Assembly (NCBI GenBank): GCA_030220185.1
Contig: JASPKZ010007429.1
Span: 804,001 to 868,000, forward strand
DNA from: Diploptera punctata
Taxonomy: Eukaryota; Arthropoda; Insecta; Blattodea; Blaberidae
DNA: 64,000 nucleotides
Direction of reading: 5' to 3'
The translations under genes and the position numbers were made by a program. Positions 20,333 through 29,532 of the stretch are shown here, piece after piece; within the stretch, counting starts at the first letter, position 1, and each line of letters begins with the position of its first letter. Under the pieces are notes generated by a model. That model was not told the DNA's origin and ran no database searches. It worked only from the letters and a program-made list of their open reading frames with translations.

Positions 20333-21048
20333 ATACTGACAGATATATTCATAAAAACTCCAATCATCACCCCAAACAGAAACTTGGTATCATCAAAGCA
20401 TTGACAAATCGTGCCAAGAAACTTTGCCATCCTGAATTATTAAAGACTGAAATCAAACTTCTCCGTACAGTATTCACAGCCAACGGATACACCAACAAAG
20501 AAATCAACAGAGCAAACCATCCCAGACGATACAGCAACAAGGAATCAGAAGAAAAAACGTCAATCAGGGCATTCTTACCATTCATCAAGAATGTAACTGA
20601 CCTAATTGGAAAACTGCTAAAGAAAGAAGACATACAAACAGTATATAGGCCTACCAGGAAAATCAAAAATCTCCTCAGACCGATTAAGGATCAACTTCAT
20701 CCTCATCAATCAGCAGGCGTATACAGGATCCCGTGAAGTTGCGGCCAAGTGTATATAGGCACCACTAAACGCAGCATCACAACCAAACTTAAAGAACACG
20801 AAAGATACAGCCGTCTTAAACAAACAGAAAAGTCGGCAGTAGCAGAACACTCTCTACTTGAAGGCCATACAGTACAATACAACAACACAGATATATTATC
20901 TAACTGCACACACTATTTTATCCGTCTGCAACGAGAAGCCATTGAAATATCCAAACATCAAAATAGTTACAATAGAAAAGAAGAATCATTAAAAGTCAAC
21001 AAAGCATGGATACCAGTCTTAACAAAAGGCAGATGTAAACCCCTACGA
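20333..21048 (+). pseudogene. Penelope-like element (PLE-A) C-terminal region with GIY-YIG domain
   Basis: The frame reads through an RT-to-endonuclease linker (LGIIKALTNRAKKLC, LRTVFTANGYTNKEI, and FLPFIKNVTDLIGKLLKK) to the GIY-YIG endonuclease core: GVYRIP, then CGQVYIGTTKRSI, HERYSRL and AVAEHSLLEGH, with the later REAIEISKH helix. In a working enzyme this domain nicks target DNA. A TGA at 20736 replaces the cysteine normally seen between GVYxIPC and CG, so the copy is disabled; otherwise the frame is open on both sides (20245-20736 and 20749-21040). At 21040-21048 the frame is broken by an inserted Jockey-like unit and continues at 22381. Confidence 0.85.
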
Positions 21049-22380
21049 ATCCCTAGAGCGAATATTAAGGTGTGTAGTGATACCGGCCTTTTAAAGGCCT
21101 TGACCCAGTAATTAAGGTGCTTGTAGTGAAGGTCTGGCGAAAATTGAGTGCTAGCTGTTTGAAAGTTCTCCTCTCACAGCTTTTCTAGTAGATGTCTTCT
21201 TTTGGAGTGTTGCATAAGCTTTTCGATCTTAAAAGTTTTTCTTGTAGTTTTCGAATTTGTCAGTGTTTTTTCTTGAAGAAACTTGGGAGTTTACAAAGGA
21301 CAGTGTGGATTGAAGGACTTGAGGGTTCTGAAGGATGGTAGTGAGGAGAATAAGAAGGGATTGGAGTAAATTCTCCGGTTTAGGGTCTAAAGAAGGCAAA
21401 GGAGGGTAGTTTTCTTCAGTCTTTCTAGGTGTTCTTGGTGTAATTTCAGGCTTCCTCAAAGTTGATGGTTTATTTGTTTCTTGTGCTTGTTGTCTCATTT
21501 TCAGGTATTTCTGGAACATGGGCCATTTTCTGTGACTTGCTGCATGATCTTCATTGCAGTTTGAGCATTTGGCTTCTGTCTGAGTGCATTCAGATACTTT
21601 GTGGTTACCGGAACATCTGACGCATTTTGTTTCTCGGAAGCAGAATTCTGCGATATGGCCGAAGCCTTGGCACTTGAAGCACTGAGTGCCTCCTGTTGGT
21701 TTTCTGTAAGGTTCCAGTCGTATACGGATGTTGAATAGCTCCTTGAGGTCTTTTCCAATTCTTTCCTTGAGGTCTTCAGTTTTGAGAAATGTGAGGATGT
21801 AAACTGGAAGCTCAATCTTCTTCTTTACACCGTTTATGTAGACTTGTTTTTCGATGCTTCTTACTTCTTTTAGAGGCAGCTTCCTATTTTTGATTTCATC
21901 ACAAATTTCTTGTGTTGTGATGGACTTAGGAAGTCCTTTCATAACTAATTTGAAAATAGGAGGTCTGCCGTAGCCGTGGGTGTAGAATTGAGTCACTGTT
22001 TTCTTTAATTCCTTGTAGGCGCGCCTGTAGGCCGACTTTGTCGAGGTTCTAATAGTTAGTATCCCTTGATTGTATTTCATGGGTACGTCTTCTTTGTTTC
22101 CAGCCGTGATGGTTTCCAGTTTTAATGGTGTTATGTCTTTGGAGTAGACCACTATGGGAGGTGGAATTTCTTCCTTGTTTTCGTTGAGATGTTCGGACAG
22201 ATTTCTTGTTTCTATTGGTGTCTTGTATTTACTGTAGTTTTGATTTTTCCTGGCAGTGCGACGTGCCGGCGGGTGAACGAATCCATCCCTGTCTTGCATT
22301 TCTGCGTTGTATTCTTCTTTCGACGAGGTTCTAGTAGTTGCCAGCTTCTCGAAGATCAATATCGAATGAATGAATGAATG
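21049..22380 (-). mobile_element. Jockey-like ORF1 unit inserted into PLE-A
   Basis: Flanked by a perfect 9-bp target duplication CCCCTACGA (21040-21048 and 22381-22389). On the minus strand the unit begins with (CATT)4-like sequence, contains one ORF (ORF1) and ends with a 3' part containing the near-palindrome GGCCTTTAAAAGGCC. There is no ORF2 (endonuclease/RT), so it depends on enzymes supplied in trans. Whether the (CATT)n lies at the 5' end or was acquired from the target is unclear. Confidence 0.8.
21229..22359 (-). CDS. Jockey-type ORF1 (Gag-like) protein, CCHC zinc knuckles
   Basis: A 376-codon open frame; the listed first codon is TTG and the frame stays open to the unit's edge, so the true ATG is probably lost by 5' truncation. 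The N-terminal third is basic and low complexity. The middle contains the pre-C2HC block (FKLVMKGLPKS...EICDEIKNRKL, with GTQC marking its end), then zinc knuckles CFKCQGFGHIAEFC (CX2CX4HX4C), CVRCSGNHKVSEC (CX2CX3HX4C) and CSNCNEDHAASH followed by RKWPMF, where other family members usually have a cysteine in place of the W. The C-terminal part is proline/threonine-rich. Such proteins bind element RNA and form the RNP. No internal stop: either young or under constraint. Confidence 0.85.
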   Translation of the reverse strand: MIFEKLATTRTSSKEEYNAEMQDRDGFVHPPARRTARKNQNYSKYKTPIETRNLSEHLNENKEEIPPPIVVYSKDITPLKLETITAGNKEDVPMKYNQGILTIRTSTKSAYRRAYKELKKTVTQFYTHGYGRPPIFKLVMKGLPKSITTQEICDEIKNRKLPLKEVRSIEKQVYINGVKKKIELPVYILTFLKTEDLKERIGKDLKELFNIRIRLEPYRKPTGGTQCFKCQGFGHIAEFCFRETKCVRCSGNHKVSECTQTEAKCSNCNEDHAASHRKWPMFQKYLKMRQQAQETNKPSTLRKPEITPRTPRKTEENYPPLPSLDPKPENLLQSLLILLTTILQNPQVLQSTLSFVNSQVSSRKNTDKFENYKKNF

Positions 22381-22620
22381 CCCCTACGAGAACAATCTAC
22401 TAGAACATCAGACAGTAACCTCATTGGTGCAATGGAAGACCCTAATGCTAACCAACCAGAAGGCAGATACAATTTACGAAGTAACGGACCGCGCAGAGAA
22501 CACGTCGCGGATAAATGTATAAATAGAGAAGGTAGTCGACAAAATTGCCAGTCTCAAGACAACCCTTGAGGATGCCGGACGCAGTCTCTGGCGAAACGTA
22601 AAAAAAAAAAAAAAAAAAAA
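22381..22620 (+). pseudogene. PLE-A C-terminal end, resumed after the insertion
   Basis: After the second copy of the target duplication the frame continues in phase with the upstream part: PLREQSTRTSDSNLIG, then GRYNLRSNGPRRE (a YNLR motif typical of PLE C-termini) and a stop at 22569. Then comes a hammerhead-like motif and an A20 run. Confidence 0.8.
22566..22600 (+). ncRNA. Hammerhead-ribozyme-like motif of PLE-A (degenerate)
   Basis: TTGAGGA (22566-22572; canonical CTGANGA with the first C changed to T), a GCC...GGC stem (22574-22592) and GAAA (22593-22596) followed by CGTA, a short palindrome ACGT that could form an intermolecular stem III ending in UA. Equivalent in position to the motif at 6513-6542. 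The lost C3 should abolish cleavage. Confidence 0.4.
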
Positions 22621-22734
22621 ATGGAACTACAAGCCTCAAGACCACGGCCAACAGCCCGGAAATCTTTTACAAGATCATGATAGTAACTCCGACCGTGAAA
22701 GCCTAAGTGTCAATATATACACGATATTTGAACT

Positions 22735-22842
22735 CGTTTAGCCAACGAACGAACCTATAGGTAACCTAACGCAATTTAAGTACTCTAACCTGTAAAAGAA
22801 TGCGCTCCGATTTTATTTAGTGGAAATTAATTATTATGAACT
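22735..22842 (-). repeat. Repeat X, copy 3, first of three pieces
   Basis: Reverse of 3500-3545: AACGAACCTATAGGTAACC and CTAACGCAATTTAAG. The copy is interrupted by SINE-C (22856-23202), SINE-B (23237-23627) and RTE-1 (23630-23880) and resumes at 23881. Confidence 0.7.
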
Positions 22843-23215
22843 ACCTAGTGTTTATTTCCGATTGAGGGTCTTTCCACTTTTCAGCGGTTGCCCTTTTACC
22901 AGCCGGCTGCTGGCCCTTCACATCCACATGTGTTAATCACAGAGATAGATGATCAACAGCCAGTGTAGGGGTGACATGTGGTTAGCATGTCGAGTCCCCC
23001 AGCCGTCATAGCTGGTTCCTCAACCTGGAGCCGCTACTTATTGTAGCTACCCAATTGCCTCACGATGCTGGGTGGGCACCGGTCCCATACCGGCCGAAAT
23101 ACCATGAGAAAATTTCTTCCCCCATGGAGACTCGAACCAGCGCAAGTCCTGTAGCTCTGCGCCAAGGCTTCCTACCTTAACCGCTCGGCTACGGCGCGGG
23201 ACACCTAGTGTTTAT
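22843..23215 (-). mobile_element. SINE-C with perfect 13-bp target duplication
   Basis: The element proper is 22856-23202; the duplication ACCTAGTGTTTAT lies at 22843-22855 and 23203-23215. Head GTCCCGCGCCGTAGCCGAGC with an A box like tRNA-Ser/Leu (GCCGAGCGGTTAAGG) and a B-box region GGTTCGAGTC; body with GGACCGGTGCCCACCCAGC; end CCCTCAATCGG. Clear evidence of L1-type or RTE-type target-primed insertion. Confidence 0.92.
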
Positions 23216-23236
23216 AAGAAGCCAAATATATAACTA

Positions 23237-23627
23237 TATATTTTTTAATGCCGCCAATATTGTACTTTTAGACATTTCTGGTGTTATTTCCAGGAAATGG
23301 CGTAATTGTAACCCACTTCTAAGGTTGGGGCGCCTGGAAGGCGGGATTACGTTGCCCCGATGATAAGATGTGTGATGATGATGATAGTGGTATGCCAGGA
23401 GAGTCCTTAATCCGAAGCTTAATCTAAGATGAACATGAATGATGATGATTGCAATGGCCATATGATTTTGGGGACCGTTTGGGCCTTAATGTTTTCCTGA
23501 CTTTGTCTTACAGGTGAGGAAAAACCCAGATAAAAACCTCACCCAGAAAAACTGTCCCGACCAGGGATCGAACCCGGGCCCGCTGCGTGACAAGGCAGCA
23601 CGCTACCCCGAGACCACAGCGGTGGAC
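23237..23627 (-). mobile_element. SINE-B, full length
   Basis: Head and body as SINE-A; B-type tail with GTAATCCCGCCTTCCAGGCG, GTGGGTTACAATTACGCC and GACATTTCTGG-like end near 23265. B box GGTTCGATCCC intact. Confidence 0.8.
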
Positions 23628-23629
23628 CT

Positions 23630-23880
23630 ATAATAACTATTAAGTCACGTAGACTGCGATGCGCAGGACATGTGGCACGAATGATGAATGAAGGGCGTGC
23701 ATGGAAGCTTCTTGTAGGAAAACCAAAGGGAAAACGCCCAGTTAGTAGACCAAGAATGAGGTGGGAGAATAACATTAACCATGATTTGGGATAAGGATAG
23801 GGATGTATGAAGAGCTTATGTCCGCGCGGTCATGAACCTACGGGTTCGATAGTGCCAGTGAGTTAGTTTTTAGTTAGTAA
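23630..23880 (+). pseudogene. RTE-1 3' fragment with (GTTAGT)n-type tail
   Basis: From SRRLRCAGHVAR through KLLVGKPKGKRPVSRPRMRWEN, with a deletion of about 40 bases in the DYTGNDW region, to AVMNLRVR and GTGCCAGTGAGTTAGTTTTTAG. Confidence 0.8.
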
Positions 23881-24118
23881 ACTAATTAATACAGACTCTG
23901 TTGGCTGCACTGGAACACAGAATATTCGTTAAAATCAATATGGCTGTCAAGTCTTCATGTAGTTATATATCGTGAAAAACATATATTCAAATAATTGTTA
24001 GAAAACGTGTAAATACCATTGTAAATGGTGGAAAATACTTGGAAAATGAAACCCTAAGAAATACAGTTTGACTGGAGTTTATGTAATTTAAAAAGTCATG
24101 TCACGTGTTGTAAAGTTT
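23881..24118 (-). repeat. Repeat X, copy 3, last piece
   Basis: Reverse of about 3225-3470: CAGACTCTGTTGGCTGCACTGG, GAATATTCGTTAAAATCAAT and CAATATGGCTG. From 24119 to 24495 nothing is recognisable. Confidence 0.7.
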
Positions 24119-24495
24119 AGCCTATTGATTTATTTAGGCGTAGCAGCACACGCCGGATGTTAGCTTGTGTTGCATAAAAAGAGTGACTTAAAAAAAGGGG
24201 GATTTCTGATGACACAATAGGTGGTGCCAATTGAATGTTGCGAGAATTAATTTTATGTTAAATATTGTAATTACAGGTCAAAATACTCGTGTGGATTTTA
24301 CACTAAACGCTCTTCTGGCTTATCAGAATAATTTATTCCGCTGCGTTTTTGCAGATTCAAGGTTAACATTCTGGTTTTCTGTCTGCAAAATTACCGCTGG
24401 AAAATTATGCTTGCTTACTCCATGCCGCAATTTTCACCCGACTTTAGTTGTTTATAAATTATTTTCTTACAGCTATTTGCCTAATAATTACTAAT

Positions 24496-25321
24496 GTTAT
24501 CATTAGAGTCCGGGTGTTTTGCACTTAAAAAGTTTAAAATAGGCAGGCAAAAAGGCACTAAAATCATTAATATAGGCACTAAAATATCAAAGTAGGCTCT
24601 TACAAAAATGGAGTACAACATAATTTTTTCTTACGTAAAGAATATAAACATCTTATCAATAGTATACGAAGATATCAGAGATGATTTTGGAACTCGTTTT
24701 GCCATTTTACAAAGATAATACCCATGTTTTGCAGTGTGTACGTGCTGCGAAACATGGCACTTCTTCGCGCAAATTCCCTGAAATTTTACACACTTTGCAA
24801 AACAATATTGAATCGTCACTTGAGAATATTTCCGCACCAAATTCTTTCATGGAATTTGTCAGTTTGTCATTTACTATTTTAGTATTGTCCATTCTTTAGG
24901 CATTGTGAAATAACTTTTCTAAAAAAAAATAAAACATAAAAAAAAATAAAACAAAAACAAGAATAAGCCACATACACTTGTCACACCACTTTATCTTTGA
25001 AGCACATGTCTGTGAACGAGGACTACAAACTGAACTCAATGTTATCAACATAAAAATAATATTGTCAGTCAATTACAGGTTTTTATGCAATGAAATGTGT
25101 CATGAGCATGTCCATTTCAATTAATTTAATTGAAATAATAAGTGAATTTGGAGAAAAAAGGCAAATTGGCATTGTAAGCTGAAATAGGCATTTATAGGCA
25201 AAATTAACTTAATGGAAAACAACTCTAGGTCATCAGTATGAACTTATATGAAGTCACTTTTACAATACCTTTAATAAATAACTGTAGGCATTTTCCCTAA
25301 CATCCGGTCTCTAGTTATCAT
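24496..25321 (-). mobile_element. hAT element, nonautonomous, 8-bp target duplication
   Basis: The element 24504-25313 is bounded by TAGAGTCCGGGTGTT and AACATCCGGTCTCTA (terminal inverted repeat of about 15 bp, two mismatches) and flanked by GTTATCAT at 24496-24503 and 25314-25321. An 8-bp duplication is diagnostic of hAT. It carries only the start of a transposase on the minus strand. Confidence 0.9.
24640..24895 (-). pseudogene. hAT transposase N-terminal zinc-finger remnant
   Basis: Two overlapping minus-strand frames form one zinc-finger region: NSMKEFGAEIFSSDDSILFCKVCK in the first, VSQHVHTAKH in the second. This is the C-x2-C ... H-x4-H pattern of hAT (BED/CGGBP1-like) DNA-binding domains, with a frameshift between the cysteine and histidine halves. 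No dimerisation or catalytic domain follows. Confidence 0.65.
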
Positions 25322-25394
25322 ACATGTTTTGCCTTTTTCTTCTCATATATAATTCATTCCCTATGCCATCTCTATAAAATATTACACACATCAT

Positions 25395-26036
25395 TACCTT
25401 ACTATTTGTCACACCGCTTCACTAGACTCTCTGATACACATAAATTAGATACCCGATCCCTTGAGCAGATTGTCCTTTATATCCCTCCTCTTCACACTAC
25501 CTATTATTCGAAATCTTTTACAGCCTCTCTTGCTAGAACATGGAATTCCCTTTCACCCTATGTCAGAGACTGTCAAACTTTACCATCTTTCAGAAACAAA
25601 ATTGAAAATACAATTATTAACAGAAACAACTCACTAATATTACTTTTTAAAAATTAATAATTTGTTTTTTCATTATTTAATAAAAATAGTTTTAAGATTT
25701 GTCAATATATTTACCTAATGTCTTGTACAATAAGCGATAGATTTATTCATTATAGTTTATTACTTTCTTTATATCTTTTTTCTTATATTTTTTTTATGTA
25801 TAGTATATTCGAGCTGTTATTCCTCTCTGTACACATTCTCTCTTAGTTTAATTTTAATTGTATTTCATTTTATCGTATTATTAGACAATATTTTCATTGT
25901 TATTCAATCTGGCAGATAATTAATTGTTTAGTATGTACTGTTATTGTATTTTTTTTGTATTTAAAAGTAACATATGTTTGTCCTGGTGAGTGGAAGAGAA
26001 GGTCTCATGGTCTTTACTCCACCAGGCTAAATAAAT
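25395..26036 (+). mobile_element. LINE-J 5'-truncated copy
   Basis: Open frame 25406-25657 with FTRLSDTHKLDTRS, ARTWNSLSPYVRDCQTL and SFRNKIENTI; then a 3' UTR with GCGATAGATTTATTCATTA and the family end (TTTGTCCTGGTGAGTGGAAG, CCACCAGGCTAAATAAAT). The terminal hairpin has drifted (AGGTCTCATGGTCTT). About as long as the 7377 copy. Confidence 0.75.
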
Positions 26037-26224
26037 ATATTCTACCCTGTTCTATAAAAACGTGGCATTAAATTTTCCAGATGTTTATAGAACTGAACAA
26101 ATTTCACACAAAAAAATTAACCGATTCAATTCGAATAAAAGTAAAGGAACAATTGATTTATATATAACATTATATAGAATTTTAATTTCAAAATGCCATT
26201 AAGTAAAACGAAAATCTTAGCTTT

Positions 26225-26449
26225 TAAAGGATTAGATACCAATTTTGGAATATATTAAACAGTACCAACTAAATTGGAAACACCATCTTGAAAGAATGAG
26301 TTCAAATCGGATCCCCAAAGCTGTTTATAATTATATACCAAGAGGACGAAGATCTCTGGGCCGTCCTATGAAACGCTGGAGGGAAAATTTTCTAGAGGAT
26401 CGTAACAGGCCTTGGCCTAATACTTGGAAGGAAGAAGAAGAAGAAGAAG
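26225..26449 (+). pseudogene. RT-2 family C-terminus with (GAA)n tail
   Basis: LEYIKQYQLNWKHHLERM, IPKAVYNYIPRGRRSLGRPM and RWRENF, then CGTAACAGGCCTTGGCCTAA and a GAAGAAG tail. Closely parallels the end of the copy at 49564-50236. Confidence 0.75.
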
Positions 26450-26933
26450 ATACCTTAAGAGCTAAAATAATTCTGGAAGGGAAACCCATTGAACAAGTGA
26501 ACCATTTTAAATACCTGGGCTATGAAATTTTCTATTTAGAAAGTTAAGATCTTTTTAACAAACTTAATAGATTTAAATATATATGTGGTACAATTAAGAT
26601 AACACTGAAAAATACAAGGAAAGAAACAAAACTAAAATTTTATGAAGCAGTCCTCTTCAAAGGAACAACGAAACAAAAATTGTTATATTTCGAAAGAAAG
26701 ATACTTACGAAATTGTATGGTCCAAATAAAGGACCAGACCAAACTTGGAAAATGAAAACAAATAGTGATTTAAATAATATAATTAAAAATCAAAATAAAT
26801 AAATAATATCAGATCTCTTTAGATTTAATGGTTTGGTCATCTGATACGAATGGACCCACAGAGATGAGTTAAAAAAAGCTATGTAAATGGAAGCCTACAG
26901 GAAGTAGAGCTGTTGGTAAACCTAAAATGAGAT
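26450..26933 (+). pseudogene. Composite of two RT fragments; second one split by a PLE foldback
   Basis: 26450-26650: RAKIILEGKPIEQVNHFKYLG and KETKLKFYEAVLF of an RT-2 element. 26655-26933: FERKILTKLYGPNKGP, then decayed helices and a GSRAVGKPKMR block of another RT family (RT-3). The latter stops at the target duplication CTAAAATGAGAT and continues in phase after the inserted 284-bp element at 27218. Confidence 0.65.
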
Positions 26934-27217
26934 ATAAAATAAAATAAGTTAAATACCTTCTTAGGTAAAATCCGTCGTCCTCAACTTTTAAAATATGTAA
27001 TCTTTATGCCTGTAGGCCTTTCAGGACATCCGTCCCATCTTCAGCAGTTCATTCTTCGCTACAGCATCCAGTATGATGTTTTGAAAGGCCTACAGGCATA
27101 AAGATTGCATATTTTAAAAATTGAGGACGACGGATTTTATCTAAGTAGGTATTTAACTTATTTTATTTTATGACTCTCCACCTCAACGGTTTTAACAATT
27201 AATTTTATTAGTATTGA
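26934..27217 (-). mobile_element. PLE-derived foldback element, 284 bp, with 12-bp target duplication
   Basis: Flanked by CTAAAATGAGAT at 26922-26933 and 27218-27229. Two inverted arms of about 80-85 nt (about 26940-27022 and 27084-27168, a few mismatches) surround a 60-nt centre. Arms contain ATCCGTCGTCCTCAA and TATGCCTGTAGGCCTTTC. A hammerhead-like core lies on the minus strand across the centre and left arm. The arms match the pLTR-like tail of PLE-B (6537-6600). It has no coding capacity. A 47-bp unpaired tail (27172-27217) follows the right arm. Confidence 0.75.
27007..27045 (-). ncRNA. Hammerhead-ribozyme-like motif in the foldback element
   Basis: On the minus strand CTGAAGA (27045-27039) is followed by stem II GGGAC-GGAT-GTCCT (5 pairs including a G-T) and GAAA (27022-27019), then GGCCTACAGGC. 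The reverse complement of that last stretch occurs upstream in the other arm, followed by TTTC, so a long stem III can form between the two arms (a type III arrangement). The right arm holds a decayed second copy (GATGTTTTGAAAGGCC). Stem I is not obvious. Confidence 0.45.
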
Positions 27218-27358
27218 CTAAAATGAGATGGCAGGATGATGTTTGGGAGGATTGAAGAAGATGAGGGTGACAAACCTGAAATTGGCAGAAGATGGAAAAG
27301 TCTGGAGAAAAATTATTGAGAAGGCCAAAACATTAAATTTTGAAGTTGTAGTGTCTTA
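27218..27358 (+). pseudogene. RT-3 C-terminal end, continued after the foldback
   Basis: TKMRWQDDVWED, then NLKLAEDGKVWRKIIEKAKTL, the tryptophan-rich tail of the RT whose upstream part ends at 26933. One frameshift near 27257. Confidence 0.65.
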
Positions 27359-27369
27359 AGATAATGATG

Positions 27370-27745
27370 AATGGCATTCTCCTTACTACTGTACGGTAGT
27401 GAGTTTTCGGTTTTAACTAAAAGAGAAGAGAAGATCATAGAATCAGCTGAAATGAGATTTCTGAGAAGTGTGGCTGGTTGCAAACTTCTAGATAAAAGAA
27501 GTGAAGATATCAGAAATGAGCTAAATATTTTAAAACTTTTAGATAAAATAAAACAACCTAGGAAAAACTGGAAAAAACGTGTCCAAACAATTAAAGATGA
27601 ACTCATACCAAAAATTATAGGCTACTTATTTACAAATCAAAAGGAGAAAGAATGTTGGTAGACCGAAAAAGAGATGGATCAACTTTTTGAATGAGAATCT
27701 ATGAGACCGGAACAAACCACATGGGCTTAATCCGTGTATGTTGGT
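27370..27745 (+). pseudogene. RT-2 family C-terminal copy
   Basis: LLLYGSEFSVLTKREEKIIE, MRFLRSVAGCKLLDKRSEDI, KNWKKRVQTI, then, after a frameshift near 27640, RKNVGRPKKRWINFL. The 3' end GTTGGTGATGATG precedes an (AT)n run at 27756-27789. Confidence 0.75.
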
Positions 27746-27756
27746 GATGATGTTCA

Positions 27757-27790
<34 letters not shown>

Positions 27791-28446
27791 CGGGCTTCCA
27801 ATATAAAACCGGACCGGCCTCACGGAGTTTCACCCGGCACGCAGTGCTGTCTCTTCTTCCCGCAATTCACCCTGCCTGCCACCCGTCCTTGAACTGTTTC
27901 TTACCTTATAGAAAATGCTGGAAATGTTGTCCTCCCGCAGTTAAACAGGCATTATACCGAGTAAACACATTTAGATTGACACGCTGTAGTTCGGGCACTG
28001 TCAAGTTTCTGATTTCATTTCTTATGTTGTTCTTCAGTTCTTCCAATGTGTGCGGATTTGTTTTGTACACTTTGTCTTTCAGGCTACCCCACAAATAAAA
28101 ATCACACACTGTTAGATCTGGGGAGCGAGTGTTTATTATTTTGTACTGAACCAGTGGTCTCAAATTTAGTCACAAGATCGTGGATTGTCGATCTGGAAAG
28201 AGGTAATTGTCCAGGGAAGTTCCGAATAAATTCCTCGCGAACGTGACGAGCTGATTCGTATTTATAATAACATTTACACACATAAATGCGCTGCTCTAAT
28301 GTCAGCTGACGTGTCATCTTGTCGAATGATAGTAAACTGACTAGTTCAAGGACGAGCGGCTGGCAGAGTGAAATGCGGACGAGGAGAGAGCGCTGCCTGA
28401 CGGGTGAAACCCCGTGAGGCCGGTCCGGGTTTATATTGGAAGCCCG
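27791..28446 (-). mobile_element. Mariner-like element, internally deleted, ~50-bp terminal repeats
   Basis: Left end CGGGCTTCCAATATAAAACC and right end its inverse (ending GGAAGCCCG at 28446); the match continues about 50 bp through CGGACCGGCCTCACGG and TTTCACCCG. The transposase remnant lies between. TATATA occurs on both outer flanks, so a TA target fits but cannot be proven in this AT run. Confidence 0.85.
27906..28317 (-). pseudogene. Mariner-like transposase, N-terminus fused to C-terminus by deletion
   Basis: N-terminal part (28317-28115): MTRQLTLEQRIYVCKCYY and FPGQLPLSRSTIHDLVTKF, the helix-turn-helix known as DUF4817 in insect mariner-like transposases. After VQNNKHS the sequence jumps, in another frame, to RSPDLTVCDFYLWG and YKTNPHTLEELKNNI, the C-terminus containing the third acidic position. 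The whole DDE middle (first two catalytic aspartates) is deleted, so no activity is possible. Confidence 0.8.
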
Positions 28447-28694
28447 GTATATATAGTAATTAAAGGCGGTCCAAATCTGTCTTGTTCCCACTCGTTCTCG
28501 TAAGCAGATTCAAACACGGTACGTGTCCATGTATTTTTCAGGGCATAAAAATTCCGAGTAAGAGTTCCTTCGAAAGGTAAATAGAGCCGTAGATCGAGTT
28601 TCGTAGATTTATGGCACGTAAAACGCACTCAGTTTTGAATTACGACGCTAATAACTAGGGCTATGATTTTTATGATATAGCATATATTTTTGGT
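28447..28694. other. No recognised gene
   Basis: Ordinary AT-rich flank between a transposon and a SINE. Confidence 0.4.
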
Positions 28695-28699
28695 AATAG

Positions 28700-29031
28700 T
28701 GATCCATCCATAGCAATTCTGCCCGAGGGCAGGTCTTTCACTGCAATCATAGCATTTCCATGCTATGATTTGCAGCTTTACTAGGAAATTATAGATGTGG
28801 TAACTTCCCGTTGCTTTCCACACCGGTGAAGGATGATTGTGATAATGATAATGATGATGATGGCCGGATTATTTTCGGGGGCCGTTGGGCCCTAAGCTTC
28901 CTGACATTTGTCTTACAGGCGAGGAAAAACCCCGAAAAAAACCTCACCCAGGAGCCTGTCCCGACCGGGAATCGAACCCGGGCCCTCTGCGTGACAAGGT
29001 GGCACGGTACCTCCAGACCACAGCGGTGGAC
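28700..29031 (-). mobile_element. SINE-A, full length
   Basis: Head at 29031 with B box slightly changed (GGTTCGATTCC), body, GAT-rich linker, and the A tail including CATAGCATGGAAATGCTATG around 28750, ending GAATTGCTATGGATGG at 28700. Confidence 0.85.
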
Positions 29032-29044
29032 CAAGATATGTTCC

Positions 29045-29470
29045 TTAAATATACAGGGTGGACCGCTCGAATGGACCTAATTTCAATTGCTTGTTACTTG
29101 CAAACGGTTGAAGATAGAAACTTAAAACAACGTTCATAGTACAGAAAAACTCACCAAGTTTTGATATCCAGATCACCACATCTCTATATGAGCCCCAGCA
29201 GTCACTGTGACGATATCAAAGCGATGAACAATTTCTTGCCAAGTACGTTGGAGTATGTCTTCTGGAATGTTCTCAATAGCCTCTATGATGCGCTCACGAA
29301 GATCACGAAGGTCTTTGACTGGGGTGGTGTAAACATTATCTTTGACATAGCCCCAGAGAAAGAAATCCAGTGGTGTTAAATCGGGAGATCTCGGGGGCCA
29401 CGCGATTGGTCCTCCCCTACCAATCCAACGGCCAGGGAAAATGTTGTCCAAAGTCACAAAAACCAATTGA
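29045..29470 (-). pseudogene. Mariner-like transposase C-terminal fragment with one terminal repeat
   Basis: Open frame 29466-29173: GGPIAWPPRSPDLTPLDFFLWG (third acidic position), then a helical region and RFDIVTVTAGAHIEMW. The left end TACAGGGTGGACCGCTCG at 29052 looks like the element terminus; the other end is missing. Different subfamily from 27791-28446. Confidence 0.75.
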
Positions 29471-29532
29471 ATGCAAAGTACTTTGTTAAGTCATATTTAT
29501 GCATATTTGGCCATTTATATGAGACACAGCAT

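Noticed and set aside
24231..24494. 87-codon ORF upstream of the hAT element
   Set aside because: No recognisable motif and not repeated; ends just before the element's duplication by coincidence.
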